Positions 43,001 through 55,116 of a stretch of DNA of 64,000 nucleotides are shown here, piece by piece. Within the stretch, counting starts at the first letter, position 1. Every line of letters starts with the position of its first letter. The stretch is from Dipetalonema caudispina. Its lineage: Eukaryota; Nematoda; Chromadorea; Rhabditida; Onchocercidae. The notes below the pieces were generated by a model. That model was not told where the DNA came from. It did no database searches and was given only the letters and a program-made list of their open reading frames with translations. The stretch lies in contig JABVXV010000135.1 of the NCBI GenBank assembly GCA_013365325.1, forward strand, positions 90,837-154,836. The letters run 5' to 3'. A program made the position numbers and the translations under genes.

Positions 43001-46000
43001 AAAAAAATTGAAGTTATTTGTATAGAATGTTAACTATTCTTCAGTGGTTATATTGGTAATGTTATCATTTGAGTAAATTATCGAAATATATTATAAGTTA
43101 ATTTATGACTATATCAATTTAAATAATGTGAAGAGATAAAACATCCTCAAATTATGGGTAAATAAATTAAAGTAATGATGCATAGATTCTATATTATGGA
43201 TATCATATCATCGATAATTGATAAATAGTAAAACATTATAAAACAATTTTATAATGAATAGAGAAAAGAATTTATTATTCTTAAATTCATCAAAAATACT
43301 TCTTACGACAAATATTCTTTAAATGAAAATATACTGTTTAAGTTAGAATAGTAATAAAAAAATTTCATTGTTTTTTAAATAAACAAATATTAATAGTATA
43401 AACCGTTTGAAGGGAATATTTTCGATGTCGCTGATCATTCGTTTCAACATCATTTCGTCGTTGAGCTAACAATTTTTGCTGTGCATTAGTAGATGTTGTT
43501 GTTGTTGTTGTTGTTAATGTTAATGTTGTTGATGATGATGATGATGATGATGGAACAGGTTTTGATAACGATGATAATGATAACGATGATGATGATGATG
43601 ACGATGGTGGCGGTGGTGGTGGTGGTGGTGGTGGTGGTGGTGGTGGTGGCGGTATTTTTTGTTCCAAACAATCACCATTACTGATTGTAATATCAGTGAT
43701 AATTGGTGTTATCATACTAGTAATTTGGGTATTGGCTGATATTTCCATAGGTTGCTGACTTTTTTCAGATGTGTTGAAATTATTACTATCAATAATAGAT
43801 GGTGATGATTGGGATGGTGGAAATGGAAAATTAGAAAACATATTCATTGTTTGTCCGTGTTGAGATTGTTGTAAAATTGCTGCTGCGAGCTTAAAAAATG
43901 AATGAAATTTTAATAAATATAAAGAAAAAATTTGCCAAAATACATGTAATCATTTCAAAATTAAGTTTGAAAATTTCAATAAAATCTTTATGTTTATTTA
44001 GAGCTTTTTTTCTTTTTCTTTTTAATTTTCAATTAAAAAAGAAACAGAAAATAACTTTTTGAAAACCTAAATTTGCATTTCTATATAATCCAACATATAA
44101 AAATATTTTAAAAAACCAGAATTTCACACAAGTTTTCAAAAACTACGAAAATTTAAATTCTTCTTAATCCATTTCTTAAAGTTTTCACTCAAAACACTCA
44201 TCCTCTCCTTCTTAAAATTTCTCTCTCTCTCTCTCTCTCCCTGTATTCGATATGCAATCATTAGAGAGGAAGAAACAATATGAATATCATTTTCAGAAAT
44301 ATAATCAAATGAATAATCAAGAAATTGCAAGAAAAGGTATGAAATCGAAATAATTTAGAGAGAGAGAGAGAGAAAAAAAAAAAGGAAAAAGAAAACGGCA
44401 AGGGAAAAGTACTCAAAGATTCGATAAACTAAACTGAAATTTCAAGCTATTCCTTACTTCTCTTTCACAGAGAATAATACCGCTTAAGATTTAACTCTCC
44501 GTACCGGCTATTCATTTCCGGAATCAATGCAGATATCGACAAGAAATATCCCCCAAATGAATATTATCAACTAAATGTTCACATCTATTATAACTTCCGG
44601 TAATTAGTAGTTTGTAATATGCATTGACGACTCTATCAAATGCGCTAAATATCATATCATCGAACAGCAACAGTTTATTTCATAAATAAAATACTCCCGT
44701 TTAATTCGGAATACCGGAAACCAGGATAGTATTCAGGCATATTTCTATTAACTTCATGATTTTTACTTGTTTAACCAAACTTACTCCATATCCGATTTTT
44801 TTGACAATCAAATTAAACGTTTTATGAAATATTGAAAAAAAAAATTGAAATAATTAGGGAAAAATTGAATTATGTTGAAGTGATGCATATCCAAAAATCT
44901 CACTGGAATATAGCTAAAAACTTTCCGTTCTTAATGTTCGTCCATCATTTCAGGTTAAAACATTTGGAATACTTATCTCAGCTTGTTTCAACCCTAATTA
45001 AATGAAATTAATGACACAGTGAAATTCACCAATTAATCAAGAAAAAAAAAATAATTTCATTAATTACCATTGCAGTTAAATTTATCCTAAAAAATTGCTG
45101 TTATTATCATTTCAAGTTAAAAATTTATTTAGTTCAACGTTATACCAACGTCTTTATCAAAGATATATGAATCAAATGATTTCGTATCATATTGTACAAA
45201 TGAGATTATATCGATGTAATACTACCTTCTTTTCAATATTGTTGAAATCATTCATTTGTAATACATGTCATGATATTTAGAATATCAGGAATAGAGAATC
45301 CTCTATGCAATGATATTTAGAATAGCAGTAATAAGTATTGAGAATTCCATACCTAATAATATCTAGAATGTCAGCAACAGATATTCAAAATTCTGCAAAC
45401 AATGATATCTGGAGTATTAGCAGAATCTTTTACCCAGTAAAATCGCAGCAATGGATTTGTTTACTTTATTTAATTAATGCCTAAGTTAACATTTTATTAG
45501 AAAAATTTTACGTTCAATTGATCCCATCATTTCACACGTTAAATAAAGTATTACACGTTATACGTTAAACAAAGTATTACACGTTTAACGCTTTCTAATT
45601 GATAAAAGTTAAAATAATATTTTAATCTCTTATAGCATATTATTTTTCAACGTTTCATTTATTTTATCCTTTTATAAAGTTATCTATCTAAGGCTTACTT
45701 TCCTTTAAATTTATCCTTTCTTTAGCTTAAATAATAAAATTTCTAATTGTTTAAACTGTGATAACATGATATAATTAACAAAGTAATAAAAAAGAAATTG
45801 AAATCAAAATCGAAATAATTTCCTTTATTAATACAATTTTTTTTTTTGACGGAAATAATTAGCTATACGAACATATAAATGTATAGAGAGGGAAAAAAAG
45901 GATGAATGACATTTTCTGGATGTAGAGAGAGAGAGAGAGAGAGAGGGAGAGAGGGAGGAAGAGAGAGAACGAGAGGAGTGAAAAGAAATCGTATCGGAAT

Positions 46001-47181
46001 GAAGGAAGAGTAGAACTTTCTAAATGTCATAGAAGAAAAGGAAGGGAAAAGTATTAAAAAAAAAAAAATGGAAAAAAGGGACAGAGGGAGAATTTCAACA
46101 ATTTTAAAACAAGAAGACATAAGATAAATGTTTGTTAAAATGCACAACTAAGTATGCTTCAAATTTCGTTTTCTCTTCTTTTTTTTTTTTTTGAAAAAAA
46201 AAGAAACAAACGAAAATTAGTGGAAAAACTGATCGAAACCGCTCTTTCTTCATTCATTTTATTGATCAAAAAAAAAAAAAAAGATAAAATCGTATGCTGA
46301 GTAATTCCAATGTATATTTCATAAAATATAATAGTAAAACTTAAATACAAGAATATAAAAGAAACGATTTAATTTGAATGAGAGGGTTAAAAATGCATAC
46401 AACAAAGTTTTAATTAATGTCAAAATTGTAACGTTAGGATTTTAAAAATCTTAGGACAAAAAACATCCACTTGGGGATCGAAAACTTGAATATTAAAGGT
46501 TGAAAAATTTTTAATCCAAAAATAGTGAAATTTTCAAATATCAAAATTTTATTTTTATAAAATCATAAAACTAAAAATTTTATGCAAAACAACATTTCAT
46601 TTTAGTTCCTACACTCGTTGACAAATAAACATTTAATAAATTTCAATTTTCTAATGTTTTCTTTATTGTTGTCAAATTAAATGTTAAGTTTATTGGAATT
46701 AAAGTTTGAAAATTAAAAGAAGTTTTTAGGAGTAAATCTTGAACTATTTGAAATTTATCCATAACATTTATCATTATTTCGATCTAAACTAACCTGACCT
46801 GCCATAAGATTCATTAATTTTTTTTTGCTACTTATAAAATAATTTATTCAAAAATGACAAAAAAGTGATCGAAAATTGAAAATAATTACCTGTGGTGGAA
46901 TATGTTGATGTGTACCGGGAAAATAATAGGCATGTGATGGTGGTGGTGGTGGTGCTGGTGGAGGAGGTGTTGGGAAATAGGATTGAAATTGAGGATATGA
47001 TTGTGGTGAAATGGTACCAAATGCAGCTGCGGCTGCTACAGCTGCAGCTGCATGCGTAAATTGTTCCATAGTAGTTGGTAATGATGAAGAACAGCAACTT
47101 TGTGATGGTATCATAGCAGTGGTATCAGTTGATGGTCCACCTGGTATACCTAAATACAGTGATGGAAATTGCTGTTGTTGC

Positions 47182-47245
<64 letters not shown>

Positions 47246-50200
47246 GCGAATATTGACCATAATGATATGAAGATGATTGTGTTGAAAGTGATGGCAAATT
47301 TGAATTTGATGATACTACTGGCAGAGCAAACGAATTACGAAGTTGTTCCAAAGTTGGTTTTGATGTCGAATTATCCGATTTTCTTATTTCACCAGCACCA
47401 AATGGTAAAACGCTCTGAAAAAAAAAGTCAGAAAACTAAGGCAAAGAAATTGGGTAAATTCTGGAAAAGGGGAATATTGATAACATCGCAAATAGAAAAA
47501 AAAAAAGAAAAACGAATGCAAAGAACTATTTGTTAATCAATGAACTGAACAAAAATTGATGCAAATTAAAATTGGAAAAGAAATTTGTCAAAATTATCAG
47601 AAAAAAAAGGAAAACAAAATACAATTAACAAAAAAAAGAAAAGAAATCACATGCAACAATATCCACTTTGTTAAAATCACATTACATTCATGGAATTTAA
47701 GATTTTAAAGAGATATTTTAAATTTTATAACTTTTAAGGAATTGTGTCATATTTGAAAGGAATATTCACTGGTATGCTTAAAAAATTTATTTCTAACCGC
47801 AAGGTGGACAAAACTTTTTACTGATTACAAGAAAAATCAAATAGGATCCAGTTAATCTATAAGTAAATAATCAATATCATCTAAAAACCATACGGTTATT
47901 ATCTGCCGGATCGTTATTTCGATATAACTCACAACAGCTGAATAAGCTATCCGAATTACCTATCAAGTTTGTATCATGAATCAGTTATTAGTTGAGTAAC
48001 ATATCAAATCATATCATAAAAACCGGTCATATATCATCATTTATCATTTATTAGCATGTAATCGTCTGCTGTGTATTTTCTTCCTTTATCTTTTTCCGTT
48101 CTTCCACCTACTATTTATTAAGCTTCCGATATTTCGCATTCTTCAATCTTCCACCAATTAAGCTTATGTTTTTCTATATTAACCAACTTACTATTAGTTA
48201 AGCTTCCAATTACGATAAATATATCAAATAAACCGTTCCGGTTTACCAGAATAAACGATTTGGATATGTTTCCAACATTATCTAACCCCTTTCATTACAA
48301 TAAAATTATCAAATTCTGAAAAAAAAAAAAACGCCAAAAAATTGTTTCCTTTTTTCAAGGTAACATATATGTATATATGTGTGTACACGTGTATATGCGA
48401 AGTGTAAAATGATTGCAAATTGAAATTTGCTAATTTTGGGAAATTTTTTTCGAGAAACATGCAAATTTTAAAGTTGAAAAAATATAACTGAAGTTTAACT
48501 ATCAATTTTACTTTTCTTCACAATAAAATATCAAGTACACATACATATATATATATACATACACACATACACACATACACACATACACACAGACATACAC
48601 ACACATATATAAATACAAAAACAAAAACAAAGAGAAAAGATGAAGACCACAACAACTAGCAAATTTTTCCGTAAAACCTGATCTGTTGTATTAGGTGAAA
48701 TAGCATATATTGATGGGTACTGTAGTTGGGTACAAGCAGATTGATAACTACAACTATTGACAGAACTCAAAAGTTGAGCCAACTCTTTTTCATCAATCTG
48801 AAAGGAAGAAAAAAAGAAAAAATCTATCTATTCTTTGTCATTTCTTTCTCGTCCATTTGAAGGAAATTTTAAAATTTATTCAAATTATGCAATTAAATGA
48901 TAAAATAAACATTACTTAAAAATAAGAAAGAAAAAAAAAACAAACACAAATTCCCATTCAAATTTATCATTATTATATCGTTTCATTTATAATACGTATT
49001 AAAATAGAAACGTGGAAAAGTTTCTTTAAACATTTGTCCAACATGAATAGAATAACTTAAATTCTGTATTACATTTGATTATTTATTCAGGAAATAATTA
49101 ATATGTGGAAAAGAGATTAAATTCGACATTTTCAATGCTTATTTTAATTGAGTAGTTACATAAATGTGTTGAATTCAACATTTTCGGCACTCATTTCGGT
49201 CAAGCATTTAAAGAAATATATTAAATCTTGCACTTTCCATGCCTAATCTTGGTCAAATATTTGAATAAATATGCTTCACTCCAATTCAATTAAGCATTTG
49301 AATAAATGTGCTAAATTTTACATTATCGATATCTTATTGAGCACTTAATAAAGTACTTGAAAACTATTAAATGGACGAAAATTTGTTGCAAAATCTATCA
49401 AATAACTACAGTAAATGAAATGCGACAAATACTAAATACCGTATACCCAACAAAAAGATCAAAGATAAAGGCAGGAAAAGATTAATAAATTTTTATCATC
49501 GAACCAAATACTCAGATTGAATTATGTTAGAGAGAGTGTACAAGGGAAAAGGCATATTTCATAAAAACTAACAATTTTTTTTTTAAACCATTTAGTTCAT
49601 ATCAAATATTCCTTTTCCAATTTTAAATTTCAATGCAAAATTCAAATTCAAAGCATACTTTTTTAATATTTCGATTCTGTATTCGTCGATTAATTTCTTT
49701 ATCAATTTCATTCATTTGCTTTTTGATCAAAACAGATGTTCGGCATTCTTCCTGAACGGTACTTCTACCGTTATTATCATTTGATGGTGATATAACTGAT
49801 GATGATTCAGGTATGTTTTTAGATGATGATGATGATGATGATGATGAAGAAGATGAGGTTGAAGTTTTGGATGGTATTGTTTGGGATATTTTTGAAGAAT
49901 CCATTGGTGATAATTCTTTAGAGATAATTTCTGAATTTTCCTCTTTTTCCAAATTTTTCTCCTCCACTAAACTTTCATCACTCTTACTATTGCAACATTT
50001 TGCGATATCATTTGATGATGGAACATCAGTTGAATGATTATTTTCACTCCCCTGAAAATATGTTTAAAATTCAATATAGCAAAACAATAGAAAGAAAATT
50101 GAAACTTAAAAATTCGACTAATACATTTTAAAAAAAAAGGGAAAAAGTAAGAGAAAAGATGTGAACTGGAAAAAAAAATTACGAATAAAGAAATTTTTAT

Positions 50201-53200
50201 TTCGCAAAGAAATTTCCTATTTTCTCAAAGTTATAACTCAAACCTGACTAATTTCGTCAGGATTACTTATGCCACCTTGTTGTTCCGATAACGCAACATT
50301 ATGTCCTGTAAAGGAAATCTAGCAAAATTTGAGTCTCTTGAAGTTTACAAATATCTTTTTTTCAGTAAAAAAAGAAACAAAAATTGATAAATTAAACGTT
50401 TAAAGTGGAAAAATTTTTTTTTTCTTTAAAAACTTCAACATTTTTCACCATTTATTTGTTGTGATTCACATCGAATTTTACTGCTTTTCATTGTGCCATT
50501 TTTACTTTCATTTACTTTTTCCTCATCATCCATTTTTTTTGCAATATTTGATATGGCTAAATTTGTTTCCGGAACCTAAAGTAAAACTAATTTTATGGAA
50601 CAAAATACGGGAGAGGAAAATCGGGAATTTCAAAATTGAAATTTTTCATATAAAATTAAATGGAATTATATCTTCTTGATTTTTTTTTTTTACTTCTTTT
50701 TCGTGTAATTTCAAATTCAAATAATTTTTATTGGATTTGATATTTTTTCTAAATGTAAAATTAACTGTAAATTAGAATTTTTCATTCTTTGATTTCATAT
50801 GTCGTTGTAATTAGATTTGTTGAAAAATATGCGTCGTTATTTTTTTTTTTTTCTGTCTTAAAAATTGCCATTAAAACGATAAAAATATATTAGCTATCCT
50901 ATGCTATGCCAATTGGTGGTTAAATTGTAATATAATATTAGTTTGAGAACAATTTAGCTGAATGGAAAAACTAATTCCAAAGCATTTCCTTTTTCCTCTT
51001 TTTCTTTCTTTCATTTCTCTCTCTCTCTCTCTCTCTTTCCTTCTTTATTCAATTTTCATCCAGTCAAAAATTATATTATTAGAGTTAATGACAAAAGCTC
51101 ATTACTCTTTTCTTTTTATTTTCCATTTTTTTTTTTTTTGCTTTGAAAATTTAATGAGCATCCATGCATTCGATGATATATAAAACCATCATTCGTCTTC
51201 CACTTACTTTTAGCTTTATCTCATTAATTTCATTTTTCAATTAATTGGAGGAAGCGGCGTGACAGGTGGTGTGGAGGATGTGGGTAAATGCGAGGGGAAA
51301 GAGTAAAATGGGAGGCAGAGGATGAGAAAGAAAGATAATGTAGCATAAATGATTAACGAATTCATTTAATGAATTATATATAAACATTAAACTTTCTCTT
51401 TTTTCTTCTTTTTTAATTTCTTTCTCCTCATTCCAACAAAAAATAGGTACTTCCAATTAATACTCAAAGATGTTCTTTTAATTGAAAATCATAAAAAATA
51501 TTTAAATTTAAATTAATGCCTTCGTAATTAAGTATTTCGAAAATTTGCTTATTCATTTTGAATTCAAATTATTTTGTCACATGTCAACCTTGAAATATTT
51601 TTTGGGAATGAATTTTAATTAAAAAGTGATGAAAATTTCCATTTTATATTTAATGGATAAAATTTTAATTGTAGTTATTTCCAACAGAAAAAATGTGGAA
51701 GAAAAGTCTGATATGCTGAAATTACCGTATGGCAATATCATCTATACCACTAAGATTTTTCGTGACAAAGCACAATTAGAATAATTAAGCTTCTTGTTAA
51801 CATCTTCATAATACCCAGTAGTTCATCAAACGATCACTTAAAACAAGTCTATTAATTTAATAAGAACGGATGCAGTATCACGTTATGTAGCAGATTGTAT
51901 ACTATATGAACTTAACAGGTATGGAAAAAAAGTATCAAATTCATGATTACTAAAATATTCTAGAAAATAATTAATTATTTATATTCAGTGAAACTGTTCA
52001 AATGATTGAATATATTAAAAATCTACCGGAACAGGATTAGCATATTGTGATACAGCTGAATTGTTTAGATATAACTGTTGTTGCATACTCTGAATCAGAG
52101 CTGGTAAAGCATTCGGAAAATCTATCTGGAAACGACCGGAATCAACCGATGACTGATCCTGACTATCATCCAACGACTGAAATACAATGAGAGATGGTAG
52201 GTAATTTCGATTTGAAACTAATTTATAAACTTGAATATCATTCGTAAATCAGTCTGCACAGGTTGAAAATAATATTTTAATTAAATTTAATACTTTATTA
52301 TATTTTTACAGTATATAAAGGATATAATGTAACAACATATGATAGAATTTCAAACAAAATGTTACGTTTATTTTTACAACAATTTAAGTGTTTGAAAGAG
52401 AAAGAGTTGAATATGTTATATCTGATGGGATGAAAAATATATGAGAATGATTATCCAATAATGCTATACAACCTATAATGTTATCATCCTTCTCTGATCG
52501 GATACAGAAAATGTATGATAGGAACCGTATGATGAAAATTATGAGATAGAAAAGAATGCAGTAGTGGAAAAAATGTTACAAATTGCTTCTCTGAAATGAT
52601 ACACATAAATTAAATTGAATTTTCAGTTCAAACTTTAACTGATAGTAAATTAGGGATAATTATAAGTGAAATAAAATATATTTCCCATCAAACTGTCTAT
52701 ATTATTTGTATTGCAACTAACATATTATCAGTGTATCATAATGAATATCTCTTGAATCAATAAAACTCTATGGAATTACAATAAACAAATAAACATTAAC
52801 TCTTATTCGAGACTGATATTTTCGATTGGAATAAAAGTAATTATATGCTTATTAGTAATTAAATTATATTGCTTATTGATCGAATTGTGATATAATCTAT
52901 TATCGACTGATTATTTTAATGATTACTTTTGAGAGAAGAAAGAAGAAGAAGAAGAAGAAGAAGGAACAGAATGTTCTAATTGTTCCTAAAATTAATTTTA
53001 ATCGATGTTTTGTTTTTTGCACATTTTCATGCTTCGCTTTTATTACATCTTTTCCCCCACTAATTTAACCAGTATTATTCAAATGTTTTAAGCTTGATTC
53101 TCTTTTCCAATCATAGAAAATTTTTATTGATATTAGCTAATTTTTTCTTTTTCGACAAATATCTCAATTTTTTCAACGATTTATACTAATTACATATCTG

Positions 53201-54014
53201 TTTTTCTCATTTAAATTAACTATAAATCAATTATTGATAATGTTCAACACTAAATGTATAAGCAAATCACACGTATAGTACACGCATGGCTATATGTTGG
53301 TTACACGTAAACATACACGCAAAATATATGTAAGTTACACGTACAATAGACGTAAACTTATAAGTCAAAACATCCTATTATCAATCATAATTGTATGCAA
53401 AATTATTCCTTCTTGTTATGAATATTTATTGCTAATTTTGCTTTTCCCTTCTCATATAGAATGTTTTCCCTATAAAGTAATATTTTTCAAATTAATGGAT
53501 CGATGGGGGAAGAAAATACAAATAAAAATGATGGCATTTTTATGATTTCAGAAAAAAAAGAATGAAAGAAAGAAAGAGAAATGGAAGAAATTAGAAAATG
53601 CATGTTGAAGATTGCTCGTTGTAAATGAATGCACAAAAATTTTAATTTAATTTCAATCTTAAATTTGAATTGAAATGAAATCAAAAGAAATAAGACTAAC
53701 CTGATTAGTAGTAGTACCATCTGATGATATATTACTACCAGGAAGATGTGATGCAGCTGCCATTAAGCTTTGAATATAATGTTGCATCATTTCTTGCCGT
53801 TGTAAACTTTGCATAACATAATTACCGGTTTGCAATGGATTACTTCGATAGTCACCATTTTCCGGACCGGTTAAATGGGAAGATTCAACTGCTCCACCAC
53901 TATTACCCAATGATGTTGCAGTTACAGCAGCTTGTTGTGGCATAAATGGCGTCATGAAGGGATTGGCAAAAAATGATGGCATCGAATTTGGCATCATTAA
54001 TACCGAATTATTTA
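35602..54014 (-). CDS. lin-10: LIN-10 / Mint / X11 (APBA) adaptor, 5' end missing
   Basis: Ortholog of C. elegans LIN-10 and vertebrate Mint/X11, adaptors that sort receptors at the Golgi, synapses and basolateral membranes with LIN-2/CASK and LIN-7. Twenty exons keep frame from 54014 to TGA at 35602-35604 and give about 1211 residues: 53701-54014, 52027-52176, 50449-50575, 50244-50305, 49659-50051, 48678-48797, 46890-47414, 43404-43889, 42754-42887, 42177-42256, 41908-42018, 41411-41547 (or 41553), 40985-41071, 40655-40681, 39086-39201, 37677-37827, 36838-37056, 36570-36635, 36270-36389, 35602-35814. The order is a low-complexity N-terminal half, CASK-binding motif, PTB, PDZ1, PDZ2. The first visible exon begins in phase 1, so at least one upstream coding exon is missing. 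Confidence 0.93.
36440..36500. repeat. (AAT)n microsatellite in a lin-10 intron
   Basis: About 20 copies of the AAT/ATA triplet in the short intron between the exons at 36389 and 36570. Confidence 0.9.
37957..37983. repeat. (TC)n microsatellite in a lin-10 intron
   Basis: TC run with one CC interruption in the 1.26-kb intron 37828-39085. Confidence 0.85.
38198..38281. repeat. 28-bp tandem repeat, three copies
   Basis: Units start GATGAATTTCC at 38198, 38226 and 38254, followed by a variable TTATTAT part. The period is exactly 28 bases. It lies in the lin-10 intron 37828-39085. Confidence 0.85.
39799..39832. repeat. (AAC)n repeat in a lin-10 intron
   Basis: Imperfect AAC triplet array in the 1.45-kb intron 39202-40654. 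Otherwise that intron shows only AT-rich sequence. Confidence 0.8.
41908..42887 (-). other. lin-10: lin-10 exons with the CASK/LIN-2 binding motif and acidic linker
   Basis: Exons 42754-42887, 42177-42256 and 41908-42018. The junction of the first two encodes [14 protein letters not shown]. IWVxR is the motif by which Mint, Caskin and Tiam1 bind the CaMK-like domain of CASK, the vertebrate LIN-2. The next exons encode a Glu/Lys-rich linker ([20 protein letters not shown]) leading into the PTB domain. Confidence 0.85.
43404..43889 (-). other. lin-10: lin-10 poly-Pro/Ser/Thr exon
   Basis: Exon of 162 codons starting [15 protein letters not shown]. It contains a run of about 16 prolines followed by serine, leucine/serine and threonine runs, then [15 protein letters not shown] and RHRKYSLQT. 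The DNA is a patchwork of GGT, GAT and GTT triplet repeats on the plus strand. The poly-Pro run could bind SH3, WW or EVH1 domains; that is inference. Confidence 0.88.
44219..44374. repeat. (TC)n and (GA)n runs facing each other
   Basis: A CT run at 44219-44240 and a GA run at 44358-44374, both in the 3-kb lin-10 intron 43890-46889. The two could pair as arms of a hairpin in the transcript. Confidence 0.7.
45271..45425. repeat. Degenerate tandem repeat, four copies of about 40-46 bp
   Basis: TGATATTTAGAATATCAG-like units start at about 45271, 45311, 45357 and 45403. They are diverged from each other. Short ACACGTTA direct repeats follow at 45534-45590. All lie in the 3-kb lin-10 intron. Confidence 0.7.
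45923..45970. repeat. (GA)n-rich tract
   Basis: GA run with GG interruptions in the 3-kb lin-10 intron. Confidence 0.85.
46890..47414 (-). other. lin-10: lin-10 polyglutamine exon
   Basis: Exon of 175 codons with a run of 26 glutamines at 47169-47246, coded by CAA except for two CAG near its C-terminal end. A poly-Ala stretch ([12 protein letters not shown]) and Pro-rich [13 protein letters not shown] follow. The acceptor TTTTTTCAG and donor CAG-GTAATT are strong. Such runs are length-variable between related species and strains. Confidence 0.9.
48538..48612. repeat. (CA)n/(ACACACAT)n mixed microsatellite
   Basis: Tandem ACACACAT-type octamers flanked by TATA runs, just downstream of the lin-10 donor at 48677. 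Confidence 0.8.
48678..54014 (-). other. lin-10: lin-10 N-terminal exons: Gln/Ser-rich disordered region and conserved helix
   Basis: Exons 53701-54014, 52027-52176, 50449-50575, 50244-50305, 49659-50051 and 48678-48797. They encode Met/Asn/Ser/Gln-rich sequence without a recognised fold ([27 protein letters not shown]) and a 12-Ser run at about 49818-49853. A predicted helical stretch spans the junction of 49659 and 48797: [18 protein letters not shown] followed by [12 protein letters not shown]. Frame and splice signals are consistent. Functional assignment of this part is not possible from sequence alone. Confidence 0.85.
49162..49345. repeat. Diverged 52-bp tandem repeat, about four copies
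   Basis: Units open with AAATRTG/AAATATA at 49162, 49214, 49267 and 49304. Each carries a TTCAACATTTTC-like part and ends in GTCAAGCATTTAA/GTCAAATATTTGAAT. Spacing is 52, 53 and 37 bases; the third unit has a deletion. A more diverged copy may precede it at about 49100. It lies in the lin-10 intron 48798-49658. Confidence 0.75.
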
Positions 54015-54795
54015 CTGAAAAGTAAAGAAAAGTTATTAAAATTTAATTAAATTTTTTTACTATAAGCTGATGAAAAAGTCGTAATTTTATGTTTATTAAT
54101 TACCGTAAAATCATAATGTTATCTGTCAAATAACTACGGAAAATAGAAGAAATCAATCTGTAAAATTTTTTCACTTAACTTCCAAAATTTTCCTTTCCTT
54201 ATCAGTTAATCTTTCTTCTTTCGTATTTCTCCTCAATCATTACTATTCTTATCATTCTATTATATCATAATTATCCCGTTTTTCCTTATCTTTTTACGCT
54301 TAATTCATCCTTTTCCTTTTCTTTTTTTAAAAAACAAAAAGGAGCGAAAAATTCTAATTTATAAGAAATATTTTGTAAAGAATTAAAAAGGAAGATGAAA
54401 TTGTTCATCAAAAATGAAGAAAAATATCCATCCATTATTTTCTCCTCTTCTTTGCTCTCTCATTTTATTTTTATTTTTATTTTTTTTCTTCCTTTTTAAT
54501 TCGGTACTTTTCATTCTTGCCTTATTTTCATTCATTTTCCTTGAAAGCTAAGGGAAGGGTAAAGAAAAAAAAAAGTAAAAGTAAATTTCTAAAGTTAATA
54601 TAATTAATGAATGAAAGCTAATATTAGGAAAATATAGGATGGAATAATTAATAATTGCATATGTTATATTGAATTCATATAGACATTTATTTCAAGCTAA
54701 AAAAAAAAAAAACCTAAATTATTTTAGTTTTATGAAATTTTCTTCAATATTTTTTCCAATTTAACATTTACAAAAACACAATAGCTCATATATAC

Positions 54796-54844
54796 ACAGA
54801 CAGACTGACAGACAGACAGACAGACACACACACATATATATATA
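54796..54844. repeat. (GACA)n-(CA)n-(TA)n compound microsatellite
   Basis: CAGA/GACA tetranucleotides pass into CA and then TA dinucleotides. Confidence 0.85.
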
Positions 54845-55065
54845 TGAACAAATATAATTTAACGAATATGGCATATCATTGGACAGGCCAATATCGGCAC
54901 ATATTCACTAGCCGAATTGTCACTCCCAAGTGTATTATCGGTCCAATGGCTGGCTATATTTCATAGGATTTTATTTGTTACCAACAAAATCCAATCATCG
55001 ACAACGATCCAAACATGAAACTATCAACTGAAATGAAATTATCTACACAGACATAGACAGACAAG

Positions 55066-55067
<2 letters not shown>

Positions 55068-55112
<45 letters not shown>
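55068..55112. repeat. (CA)n microsatellite
   Basis: Uninterrupted CA run of about 45 bases. Confidence 0.95.

Positions 55113-55116
<4 letters not shown>

Noticed and set aside
43486..43684. Met/Leu/Val-rich and Asn/Ile-rich frames over the lin-10 poly-Pro exon
   Set aside because: They arise from other frames of the same triplet repeats; the poly-Pro/Ser frame joins its neighbours in phase.
47011..47536. Plus-strand frames with poly-Cys and poly-Val across the lin-10 polyQ exon
   Set aside because: They are the complement of the CAA repeat in a well-supported minus-strand exon.
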